Source: JAOADN01 sp049323795
Lineage (GTDB): Bacteria > Pseudomonadota > Alphaproteobacteria > Rhodobacterales > Rhodobacteraceae
Assembly: GCA_049323795.1 (NCBI GenBank)
Contig: JBMOOH010000001.1
Span: 1 to 64,000, forward strand
Length of the DNA: 64,000 nt
Direction of reading: 5' to 3'
The notes under the pieces were generated by a model, which saw only the letters and a list, made by a program, of their open reading frames with translations, was not told where the DNA came from and did not search any database. Both the position numbers and the translations under genes were made by a program. How positions within the stretch are numbered: the stretch's first letter is position 1; every line of letters starts with the position of its first letter. Shown piece by piece: positions 16,793 to 23,901 of this stretch.

Positions 16793-19236
16793 ATGCCCCT
16801 CCGACCCAGCGACACGGCGCGGGCGATGTCGCTCGCGACCTGCGTCCGGGATTGCCGGAAGCTTTCGGCGTCACGCGCCATGATTGTGACGTTGACGGAG
16901 GGCGCGCTGGACTGGCCTTGGCCGTAACCTGCTGCCTCGCGGCGCGAAAGCACGCGCTCGCCACGTTGCAGGATTGCCGGAACCTCGTCCGGCTTGATCC
17001 CGGCCCAACCGCCCGCATGCATGCGCGGGGCATTGGCAAAGGCCAGCGCGGGAACCATACGGCCCGGGCCCGGCGATCCGACCATGCCACCGGTGTGCAG
17101 GATATTGGCGAAGAGCCCGCCCGCACCGCCTAGCGCTCCCGACAGGGCGTTGGCAATCGGTCCAAGGATGAAGGTCCGCGCTGCCAGCTTGGCGAGATCG
17201 GCGATCATCGAGGTAACCAGGTCGCGGAAGTCGAGCTTGCCGGTCTTGACGAACTCGCCCACCGCGTTCTCGGCCGAGGTGAAGGCCCCGACCAGCGCCT
17301 GACCGATATCGCCGCCGATGTTGCGCGCCTTGGTGGCATAGTCGGCGAGTGCCGCAGTCACAGCACCCCACCCGGTCGCAGCCTGATCAGCCCCTGCGGC
17401 TGCTTCAGCTCCGGCATCTTGCGCGGCTGTGCCCGCACTTCCGGCAGCGGTGGTCGTCTCGTCCAACTCAGTGTTCAGGGCATCCGCCGAACTGGCGGCA
17501 TCTGCCAACGCCGTTTCGGCATCCGATCCGGTGCCGGTCACCGCATCACGCAAAGCTTGCCAACTGGCCAGCGGACGGCCTGCGGCATCGGCCAGCATGC
17601 CTGCGGCCTCGCGATAGCCGTCGGCCCGGCCACGCGCATCGTCGGCCATCGCGCCAAGCCCGAGGTCGGGCGGCTCTAGGTAGGTCCGCGATAGCGCTGC
17701 CGAAAAGGCATCCGCTGCGGCAGCGCCAGCAGCCGTTGCGGCCCCTTCGAACGGGTTTCCGATCCGGCCCAATTCCAATGGATCGAGCGTGCCGATCCGC
17801 ACCCCGCCTTCGCCCACCGCCCAGTCCGGCAGCAAGTCCAGCGCGGCGTTCAAACCGTTGATGAAATTGTTGATGCGCGTGACGACGCCGTTCAACATCG
17901 CCTCGACGCCCGAGATCAGCCCGTTCGCGGCTTGGAAGGCGAAATCACCGATGGCGCCGGGCAGACTGCCCCAGATCGCAACCGCAGCGTCATAGGCTCC
18001 CTGGAAGATCGCCGCCGTCCGGTCGCCGAAGCTGACCACGCGCGCGATGGTGCCTTCGAGCGCCGACAGCCCGGCCGCCTTCAGTCCTTCCCAGCCAGCG
18101 GCCATGTTGGCGAATGCGGCGTCTAGCGCCAGGCCGATACGGGACCAGACTTCTTTCGCCAGATCACCCAGCAGGCGGAAGGCTTCGCCCACGCCACCAA
18201 CCCGGGTGACAAGCTGCGAGAATTGATAGACCAGTTCCCCGGCACCAACGATCAGAGCGCCGATTCCTGTACGGATCAGCGCCCCGCGCAGGAAGACCAG
18301 CGCCGTGGCGAGGCCGCGCACCGACAGGGCAGCGACGGCCAACCCGGCCACCCAGCGACCCGCCATGAAGGCGGCAAAGGTCGCGGCATAGGTGGCAAGC
18401 CGTGCGAGGTTGTCGAAGACCGCCGTGATAGCGCCGCCGATGGGCCCGGTGCTGCGCGCCATGTCGGCCAGCGCAGTCGCCACCGTCTCCAGCGCCGGGG
18501 CAACGGCGGCGGTCAGGCGGTTGGTCAGGCCGAGCCAGATCAGGCTCAGCTTGGCGATGGCATCGCCGGTGCGTTCGATCTGCACAGCATCAGCCGCGCT
18601 GACCGCCACCCCGAAATCCTGCACGTCCTGTGCGGCCTCACGCAAGGTGGCGGAGTCGATGCGCAGGAACGCCAATGCAACCCGGTCCCCAAAGAGGTCA
18701 GAGGCCACGGCGGCACGCTCGGCTTCCGGAACGAACTGGTTCAGGGCCTCCTGGATGGCGATTATGCGCTGGTCGAGCGGCAACGCCTGCAACTCTGCGG
18801 CTGTCAGGTTCAGCCGCTGCAGCGCGCCTACCGCCGATCCCGAACCGGCCGCCGCCTCCGACAACCGTGTGGTCAGCTTCTTGGTGGCCTGTTCGATCTC
18901 GCCCATGGAGACACCGGCCAACTCGCCAGCCCATGTCAGCACCTGCAGGCTTTCGACCGTGGACTTGAGGGAAGCGGCCATGTCAGCTTGCGCGCCGATC
19001 AGATCGAGCCCCGAGCGGACCATCGCCACGCCTGCAGCCGCCGCGGCGGCCGTCACCGCTGCCAGTGCGATCCCGGCCTTGCGGGCAAAGCTGCCGAGGC
19101 GGGCATTGGCCAGTTCCATCTCGGAGGACAGGCGGCCAAACCCGCGCGTGCCAGCCTCGCCGATCCCTTCCAACTCGGCCCGAACCTGACGGCCGCCTTC
19201 CGCGACAAGCCGGACACTGACCCTTTTCTCAGCCAT
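16789..19236 (-). CDS. Tail tape-measure protein
   Basis: The 815-residue Ala-rich protein has an N-terminal segment typical of tape measures (KRVSVRLVAEGGRQVRAELE), helical stretches, hydrophobic segments around residues 280-350, and a C-terminal region from about 600 with conserved Gly-rich helices. It sets tail length and may assist DNA passage. It begins 8 bases inside the end of the frameshifted chaperone reading frame, the standard order chaperone-tape measure. Confidence 0.85.
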   Translation of the reverse strand: MAEKRVSVRLVAEGGRQVRAELEGIGEAGTRGFGRLSSEMELANARLGSFARKAGIALAAVTAAAAAAGVAMVRSGLDLIGAQADMAASLKSTVESLQVLTWAGELAGVSMGEIEQATKKLTTRLSEAAAGSGSAVGALQRLNLTAAELQALPLDQRIIAIQEALNQFVPEAERAAVASDLFGDRVALAFLRIDSATLREAAQDVQDFGVAVSAADAVQIERTGDAIAKLSLIWLGLTNRLTAAVAPALETVATALADMARSTGPIGGAITAVFDNLARLATYAATFAAFMAGRWVAGLAVAALSVRGLATALVFLRGALIRTGIGALIVGAGELVYQFSQLVTRVGGVGEAFRLLGDLAKEVWSRIGLALDAAFANMAAGWEGLKAAGLSALEGTIARVVSFGDRTAAIFQGAYDAAVAIWGSLPGAIGDFAFQAANGLISGVEAMLNGVVTRINNFINGLNAALDLLPDWAVGEGGVRIGTLDPLELGRIGNPFEGAATAAGAAAADAFSAALSRTYLEPPDLGLGAMADDARGRADGYREAAGMLADAAGRPLASWQALRDAVTGTGSDAETALADAASSADALNTELDETTTAAGSAGTAAQDAGAEAAAGADQAATGWGAVTAALADYATKARNIGGDIGQALVGAFTSAENAVGEFVKTGKLDFRDLVTSMIADLAKLAARTFILGPIANALSGALGGAGGLFANILHTGGMVGSPGPGRMVPALAFANAPRMHAGGWAGIKPDEVPAILQRGERVLSRREAAGYGQGQSSAPSVNVTIMARDAESFRQSRTQVASDIARAVSLGRRGM

Positions 19237-19893
19237 GGCCGTCTCCGATCTGTTCGTTCAGCTTGCGCACCATCACCGCCTCGATCTCGGGCAGCAGTTC
19301 GGCGGCGATCAGCAGGTCGATCCCGAGCGCCCGGGCCATTGCCAGCGCCGCGCCCATGTCCCAGCCCAGCACCGCGCCGGGGATGACCCGCAGCTGGCCG
19401 CCAAGGCGACCGACCAGATCCCAGACCTGCCAGCCGTCTTCCGTCTGCGGCCGGTTCAGTCTTGCAGGGCAGTCGGGGCAGCGCCCTTCACAGGCCGCGC
19501 AGTAGCGGTCGCCCCCGCCGAAGGACCATTCGGCAAGGGCGCGGAGACGTTTTTTTCCGCGTCCAGGATCAGGCCCTTGGCGACATATTGGGTCTGGAAG
19601 GCTTCGAAGACCGGCCAGATTTCCAGCAGGGCGTCGATGCCTTCGGGCGACACTGACACAGCATTGCCCGCGTCGTCACCTACCCCCTCCCAATCCAGCA
19701 CCGCGCGCCGGGCGACAGCCTTGGCCATCGCGAGTGCCAGTTCTTCTTGCGTCGCGATGTCCGGCAACGCTTCGATGGCGGGGTCGGCGCGGGCCGACAC
19801 CATCAGCGCGGTTGTCAGGGGTGCGACCTGCAGGCGCAGGCCGGGGGCGAGGGTCAGCCACGAAGGGTTGGCGGTCAAGTTCAGTCTGATCAT
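19229..19893 (-). CDS. Tail-assembly chaperone, -1 frameshift product (GT-like)
   Basis: Joining residues 1-115 of the short form to the -1 frame after A AAA AAC gives a 221-residue protein. The 106-codon extension has no stop until 19231-19229 and no usable start of its own. It contains a zinc-knuckle pattern C-AA-C-x3-C-PD-C, then TEDGWQVWDLVGRLGGQLR and GWDMGAALAMARALG, conserved-looking blocks of phage T-domains. It ends 8 bases inside the tape-measure gene. In lambda the T domain binds the tape measure and recruits tail tube subunits. Confidence 0.75.
19456..19893 (-). CDS. Tail-assembly chaperone, short form (G-like)
   Basis: The protein has 145 residues, starting MIRLNLTANPSWLTLAPGL, with helical LALAMAKAVARRAVLDWEG and a conserved AFQTQYVAKGLILDAEKN segment. 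It lies between tail tube and tape-measure genes, where lambda-like phages encode gpG. Its last part after residue 115 is low-complexity Ala/Pro, while the alternative frame there looks strongly coding. That, plus the slippery A AAA AAC at 19555-19549, shows that this is the unshifted product of a G/GT gene. Confidence 0.8.
   Translation of the reverse strand: MIRLNLTANPSWLTLAPGLRLQVAPLTTALMVSARADPAIEALPDIATQEELALAMAKAVARRAVLDWEGVGDDAGNAVSVSPEGIDALLEIWPVFEAFQTQYVAKGLILDAEKNVSAPLPNGPSAGATATARPVKGAAPTALQD
19510..19555 (-). promoter_or_regulatory. Programmed -1 frameshift signal
   Basis: A slippery heptamer A AAA AAC (19555-19549, in the zero frame ..GAA AAA AAC..) is followed after 7 bases by a hairpin: CGCCC and GGGCG outer arms, GCCGAA and TTCGGC inner arms, loop TGGTCC. 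Slippery site, spacer length and hairpin are the three parts of a bacterial -1 frameshift cassette. Confidence 0.75.
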
Positions 19894-19895
19894 GA

Positions 19896-20834
19896 TCAAT
19901 AGCTCACAACAGTGTTGACGAGGACGGCGGTGCACATGCGGGCGGGGCTGACGGCCTTGGCGGCCTGCCAGTCGAAGGTGGCCTGGATGCCCTGCGGGCC
20001 CGGGATATCGATGCGGGGGCGCGGCAGGTAGACGGCATGGGCGGTGAAGGTGAAGCTGGCATTGGCCCCGAGGCTCCAGGCAAAGACCAACTCGCAAGGC
20101 GTGCCGTCGATGGCTTGCGTGATCAGCGTGCTGTCGGCGAAACGGACCTCCACCCGGCCAGTCAGCGCAGCCATGCCGGGATCTGCCCCTTCGATGCGGC
20201 CGTCCGAGCGGATGGTCTCGATCCGGTCCAGCCCGTTGGAATAGGTAACTTCGGCCGAGATAACGTTGCCGAGCGGCGAGCCGTTGCGCGTGATCGCGCC
20301 GTTGAAATGCCCAAACCTCTGCAGCGCCAGCGATGTGGGCGTGCCTGCGGCCGTGGTCGCCGCGACGCTTTCGCCCTGCGCCACCAGCCGGGCGGTGGCG
20401 GTCAACAGCCCCGACCGCGCCATCTGCCAGGAAAGCTGATCGCAAACGCAGCCGGTGTACATCGCATAGCGCGGCACTTCGGGCATCGCCGTCTCGATGG
20501 CCATGCTGGGCAGGGTCCAGTTGCCGGACTGGAAGGTGTGCGTCTTGGGCGTTGTGCCGGACGTGACAGGCGCGCCGAAGGCTGCCTTCAGCCACAGCCC
20601 AAGGTTCTCGACATCGATCGGCACCACGACATCGCCATCGGCGGTAACCGCGTCCTTGATCGGGGCCAGCGGGTCGCGCCCCTGGCCCAGCAGTTCCGAG
20701 GCGATCAGCGGCTGCTCAGAACCGAGAGTGGTGCTGGCAAAGGGCACCGTACGATAGCCCGTGGCGGGCGCTGTGCCATAGACGGATTCAAACGCAAGCG
20801 CCATCTGCGCCCGCGCCCCATGGGCTCGTGCCAT
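19896..20834 (-). CDS. Phage tail tube (major tail) protein
   Basis: The 312-residue protein begins ARAHGARAQMALAFESVYGT, typical of the TTP_2-like major tail protein family, and continues as beta-rich sequence with SEQPLIASELLGQGRDP and a C-terminal tube-packing region. It forms the stacked rings of a non-contractile tail. It lies directly before the tail-assembly chaperone, as expected. Confidence 0.85.
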   Translation of the reverse strand: MARAHGARAQMALAFESVYGTAPATGYRTVPFASTTLGSEQPLIASELLGQGRDPLAPIKDAVTADGDVVVPIDVENLGLWLKAAFGAPVTSGTTPKTHTFQSGNWTLPSMAIETAMPEVPRYAMYTGCVCDQLSWQMARSGLLTATARLVAQGESVAATTAAGTPTSLALQRFGHFNGAITRNGSPLGNVISAEVTYSNGLDRIETIRSDGRIEGADPGMAALTGRVEVRFADSTLITQAIDGTPCELVFAWSLGANASFTFTAHAVYLPRPRIDIPGPQGIQATFDWQAAKAVSPARMCTAVLVNTVVSY

Positions 20835-20858
20835 CGTATTCTCCTGTCGTGAGTGGGG

Positions 20859-21278
20859 TCAGGCCAGTGGATCGGCCGTGGAATAGTGCAGGATGACCGG
20901 GATCACCGCCGCCTTCAGGCTGGCGGCACCCTCGACGGCCAGATCGACCGGACGCGGCGCTTCCGCCTCGACCCAGTCGCAGAGACCGCCGAGTGTGCGG
21001 TCGGCGGCGAGAGCCGCGCCGATGCTGGCGCAGAGCATGTCGAAGCCGGTGTCACGGGCCGCGCCCTGCACAACCGCCTCGATCTCGGCCCGGTGCTGGT
21101 AGTGGTACCGCAGGGGCGACAGCGTGACCTCGGGCTCCCCCGGTTCGCCGTCGCGCAGGATCAGGAGGCCAGCAGCGGGCACGCGTTCGGGCATCACATC
21201 ACCGCGCAGAGCGGTTGCGGGCAACGCCGAGAGCAGCGCGTGCAGCGCGGCGAGGATGGTTTCGCGAGGGGTGGGCAT
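20859..21278 (-). CDS. Tail terminator-like protein
   Basis: The 139-residue protein starts TPRETILAALHALLSALP and has the alpha-beta pattern of small tail-completion proteins (HRAEIEAVVQGAARDTGFDMLCASIGAAL, then VDLAVEGAASLKAAVIPVILHYST). Relatives are often mislabelled acyl-CoA transferase. Position just before the tube protein supports a terminator (gpU-like) role that stops tube growth and joins the head. Confidence 0.65.
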   Translation of the reverse strand: MPTPRETILAALHALLSALPATALRGDVMPERVPAAGLLILRDGEPGEPEVTLSPLRYHYQHRAEIEAVVQGAARDTGFDMLCASIGAALAADRTLGGLCDWVEAEAPRPVDLAVEGAASLKAAVIPVILHYSTADPLA

Positions 21279-21314
21279 GAAAGCTCCGGCACGCGTCGGT
21301 CGATCTCCGACATT

Positions 21315-22385
21315 TTAGTACCTTCTGTGAGCCCGCAACACTACGCCGACAGGCGCTCCGTTGTCCGGGTTCACGGCGACGACAACTCGGGTCTTCGGTT
21401 CTTGGAGAACCTCGATTGCATCAAGAAAAGACGATCCTGCATGCATGGACCGAAAGCCATCCTTGACCGCAGGAACACTCAAGACATCTGCGAAGGTGTG
21501 ATCATTCAGGTCGATCATACCATCCAACTCGAGTGCTTTGGTCACTATGTAAAGCGCCAACTGCTGGTGCGTGATTGCCCCGACAACGCCGCCATTCTCA
21601 ATACATACGAATGCTGCGCATGGTTGAGCTTCCGCTTTCACGTGGTCGACCAGCTTGGATTTATGATCGACTACTTCGAATTTATGATCTGATCTACTCG
21701 CCAAAGTGACGGGCGCGGATCCTGCCAGATTTGGCCGGGAGCGCATTACGACACTAACTGTTGAATGATGCCGCATCCATCCGGCAGTTACTTGGCATCG
21801 AAGTTCCACTAACTTGATGACTTTCGAGTGTAGGTCGGGGACGTTCATGTCCAAAATGGGTTCATGATGTGCAACCCTGTTTCTAAAGCGGTTAATCTCC
21901 TTGACCAGCAGCTGGATTTCATGGCGCCCCTCGCCGTGGGCGAGGCCCGGAAATGCGACATTGGCCTTGGTGCGCCAAAGATCTCCGTACTCGCTACGAA
22001 ACAGGTTGGACCAGAAATCAAATGTAAGTTCCGCGATCACTTTGCCGCGCACGTTTGACCGTGCTCGTTCGATTGCCTTATCCAGAGCTCCCACACTTTC
22101 CGGCGTCAGGACGTTATCGCGAAAGCTGGCGTCCAGGTGCCACTCTGCTCCATACCGCTGCAGAAGGACGCCATCTACAGCGTTGCGCAGGGAGACTTCC
22201 GCCACACTCAGCGGGAACAGGAACGATTTTGCGAGCCTTGCGTTGTAGAGATATAGCGCAAACGCGAAGCCTTCGTCCCCGCTGGCTTTTGCGAGGTACG
22301 TTGCGAAGCGTAGCTCAGAGAGCGATGCCTTAAGTGAAGCGATCGTTGCCACATCGTACGGGTATGGAACTTGACTCTCAGCCAT
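21315..22385 (-). CDS. Abi-like HEPN protein with CBS-like C-terminal half
   Basis: The 356-residue protein has an N-terminal Abi-like domain (about 1-205): SLSELRFATYLAKA, ALYLYNARLAKSFLFPLSVAEVSLRNAV, then FDFWSNLF and the HEPN signature RFRNRVAHHEPI (R-x4-H), the presumed RNase site. Residues about 245-350 resemble a CBS pair: CIENGGVVGAITHQQLALYI, VLSVPAVKDGFRSMHAGSSF, VVVAVNPDNGAPVGVV. Base composition is lower in GC than the flanking phage genes. It separates head-connector from tail genes and is likely a moron acting against competing phages; target and ligand are unknown. Confidence 0.75.
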   Translation of the reverse strand: MAESQVPYPYDVATIASLKASLSELRFATYLAKASGDEGFAFALYLYNARLAKSFLFPLSVAEVSLRNAVDGVLLQRYGAEWHLDASFRDNVLTPESVGALDKAIERARSNVRGKVIAELTFDFWSNLFRSEYGDLWRTKANVAFPGLAHGEGRHEIQLLVKEINRFRNRVAHHEPILDMNVPDLHSKVIKLVELRCQVTAGWMRHHSTVSVVMRSRPNLAGSAPVTLASRSDHKFEVVDHKSKLVDHVKAEAQPCAAFVCIENGGVVGAITHQQLALYIVTKALELDGMIDLNDHTFADVLSVPAVKDGFRSMHAGSSFLDAIEVLQEPKTRVVVAVNPDNGAPVGVVLRAHRRY

Positions 22386-22463
22386 CGCGGCAGTACATAC
22401 CCTTCAGAGCAGTCGAACTGGCCCCACTGGCACTTGCTACGCGCCTTCGACATCAGATTAAAG

Positions 22464-22492
22464 CACCAGGTCGGGCGAGCCCCCACCTGGTG
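22464..22492. terminator. Bidirectional hairpin upstream of the Abi-like gene
   Basis: CACCAGGT and ACCTGGTG pair around a GC-rich loop (further GGGC/GCCC pairing), flanked by A-rich and T-rich bases on both sides. It lies between the head-connector gene and the Abi-like gene and could cut read-through from the head operon, giving the Abi gene its own expression. Confidence 0.55.
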
Positions 22493-22545
22493 TTTCTACT
22501 TTGGCGACTTTGTTGCGCGTTTACAATGGCTCACGCGCATCCACG

Positions 22546-23178
22546 CTACCTAAGCCTGCCCTCCACCCAATTCGCCACGATCAACCCCGGCACACCTTCA
22601 GCTGCCCGTTCCGCATCCCGCGCCATATCCAGCCTCTTCGGCAGCTTCACCTGCGGCACCAGCAGGAAGATCGGCGCGGTCACGACGCCCCTGCCAGTTT
22701 TCGACTTTGACGCCACGGCGCGACCCTTGGTGTTCAGCCGTCCCTCGGCCACTAACAAGCTCGGCCCTCTCCGGCGGTAGATGAACCGCAGGCGCAGGCC
22801 GGTGCGGCGTTCCCATTCGCCTGGGGTGATCCGGCCGCCGCGCGTGGACTTGCCAGCCGCCGGGGTGGGGATGGCGAGCCAGAACCCATTTTTCGAACGG
22901 ATCAGCGGCCCAGTGTCGTGCGCGCCGATGATCACCGGGGCGTTTGACCAAACCAGTGCCGCCGCGTTCAGGCTTTCACCGGACTTCGGGAAGTTGGCGG
23001 AGCGGATCGAGTTGGCCAAGCGTGTGCCCAGCCCCGCGCCGGTGATCTGGGTGCGCCATGCAGATTTCAGGCCGGTGCCCGCCTCGCGCATCGCGGCGGT
23101 GACAGCGCGTTCCCCCGCTGCGACCTCGGCCGCCATCAGGGCGACGATGTCGGGATCGATGGCAAGTTTCAGTTTCAT
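22546..23178 (-). CDS. DUF6441-type phage neck/tail protein
   Basis: The 210-residue basic protein has KLKLAIDPDIVALMAAEVAAG at the N-terminus, a Trp-rich WRTQITGAGLGTRLANSIR segment and a C-terminal TAPIFLLVPQVKLPKRLD. It occupies the position of the HK97 gp10/lambda gpZ-like minor tail or neck protein between connector and tail genes. Function is inferred from place and general resemblance. Confidence 0.6.
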   Translation of the reverse strand: MKLKLAIDPDIVALMAAEVAAGERAVTAAMREAGTGLKSAWRTQITGAGLGTRLANSIRSANFPKSGESLNAAALVWSNAPVIIGAHDTGPLIRSKNGFWLAIPTPAAGKSTRGGRITPGEWERRTGLRLRFIYRRRGPSLLVAEGRLNTKGRAVASKSKTGRGVVTAPIFLLVPQVKLPKRLDMARDAERAAEGVPGLIVANWVEGRLR

Positions 23179-23486
23179 GCTGGGCGCAGATCGACAGTCC
23201 AGACCAGCCGCTCGCGATCACGGATGGGCTCGCCCTGAATGAGGTATGCCTCGACGTCGATCTCGATCCGGTCGCCGGGGCGCGGGTTCGGCACTTCGGC
23301 GACGCGCAGGTCGACGCGCGTGGTTTCCGACCAGAGCCGGGCATCGCCGAAGTCGGTGACTGCATCGGCACGCCGGGCGACGATGCGCACCAGCACCGGT
23401 GCGCCGCCGTCGGCGATGTAGACCGCATCTCGCCCCATGTTCGGATCGGCGAAAAGCGCGCCGACGGCGGCGGCGAAGGCGTTCAT
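23175..23486 (-). CDS. Head-tail joining protein (FII-like)
   Basis: The 103-residue beta-rich protein starts NAFAAAVGALFADPNMGRDA and ends with RDRERLVWTVDLRPA, the pattern of small head-tail joining proteins related to lambda gpFII. Its start overlaps the DUF2190 stop codon by one base and its stop overlaps the next start (ATGA). It is expected to attach to the portal ring and receive the tail. Confidence 0.7.
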   Translation of the reverse strand: MNAFAAAVGALFADPNMGRDAVYIADGGAPVLVRIVARRADAVTDFGDARLWSETTRVDLRVAEVPNPRPGDRIEIDVEAYLIQGEPIRDRERLVWTVDLRPA

Positions 23487-23821
23487 CAGAACGCGCCGTT
23501 CAGCCGCACCCGGCCGATCAGGTCGGTGGCACCGCCGGCGACGGCCTCGGTTGCCACGCCGATCAGCGTGTTCGCGGTCAGGGTCTTGGTCGTCTGCTTG
23601 GCGGTGTTGTCCCAGTAGATCTTGTCACCGGCGGCCCAAGCCTGCGACGCGACCTTCTTCAGATCGTAGACGCCCTCGACTGCGGTTTCAACCGGATCGC
23701 CAAGGATGGCGGTGCCAGCGGCCACACCGAAGATGGCACCGACCAGCAGGCCGTCGCCGGATGTGACAGCATAGGGCGCGGTCAGAGTGATGGTATTGCC
23801 GGGCTGGACGAAGTTCTTCAT
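23486..23821 (-). CDS. DUF2190 capsid decoration/stabilising protein
   Basis: The 111-residue protein begins MKNFVQPGNTITLTAPYAV, the classic start of the DUF2190 family, and is made of small beta segments with Gly/Ala turns. Members sit right after capsid genes and are thought to stabilise the shell, like lambda gpD. A good GGACAT-like site precedes it 80 bases after the capsid stop. Confidence 0.82.
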   Translation of the reverse strand: MKNFVQPGNTITLTAPYAVTSGDGLLVGAIFGVAAGTAILGDPVETAVEGVYDLKKVASQAWAAGDKIYWDNTAKQTTKTLTANTLIGVATEAVAGGATDLIGRVRLNGAF

Positions 23822-23901
23822 CGCAGATGTCCTTTCGCGAACGTGGAGACAGGCGGCGCGAGGGCCGCCTGTCAGGGTTCAGGTGATGGAATTGTCGCGG
23901 C

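Noticed and set aside
20859..21278. Annotation as acyl-CoA transferase
   Set aside because: Relatives carry that label, but length, lack of any CoA-transferase motif and position before the tail tube point to a tail terminator.
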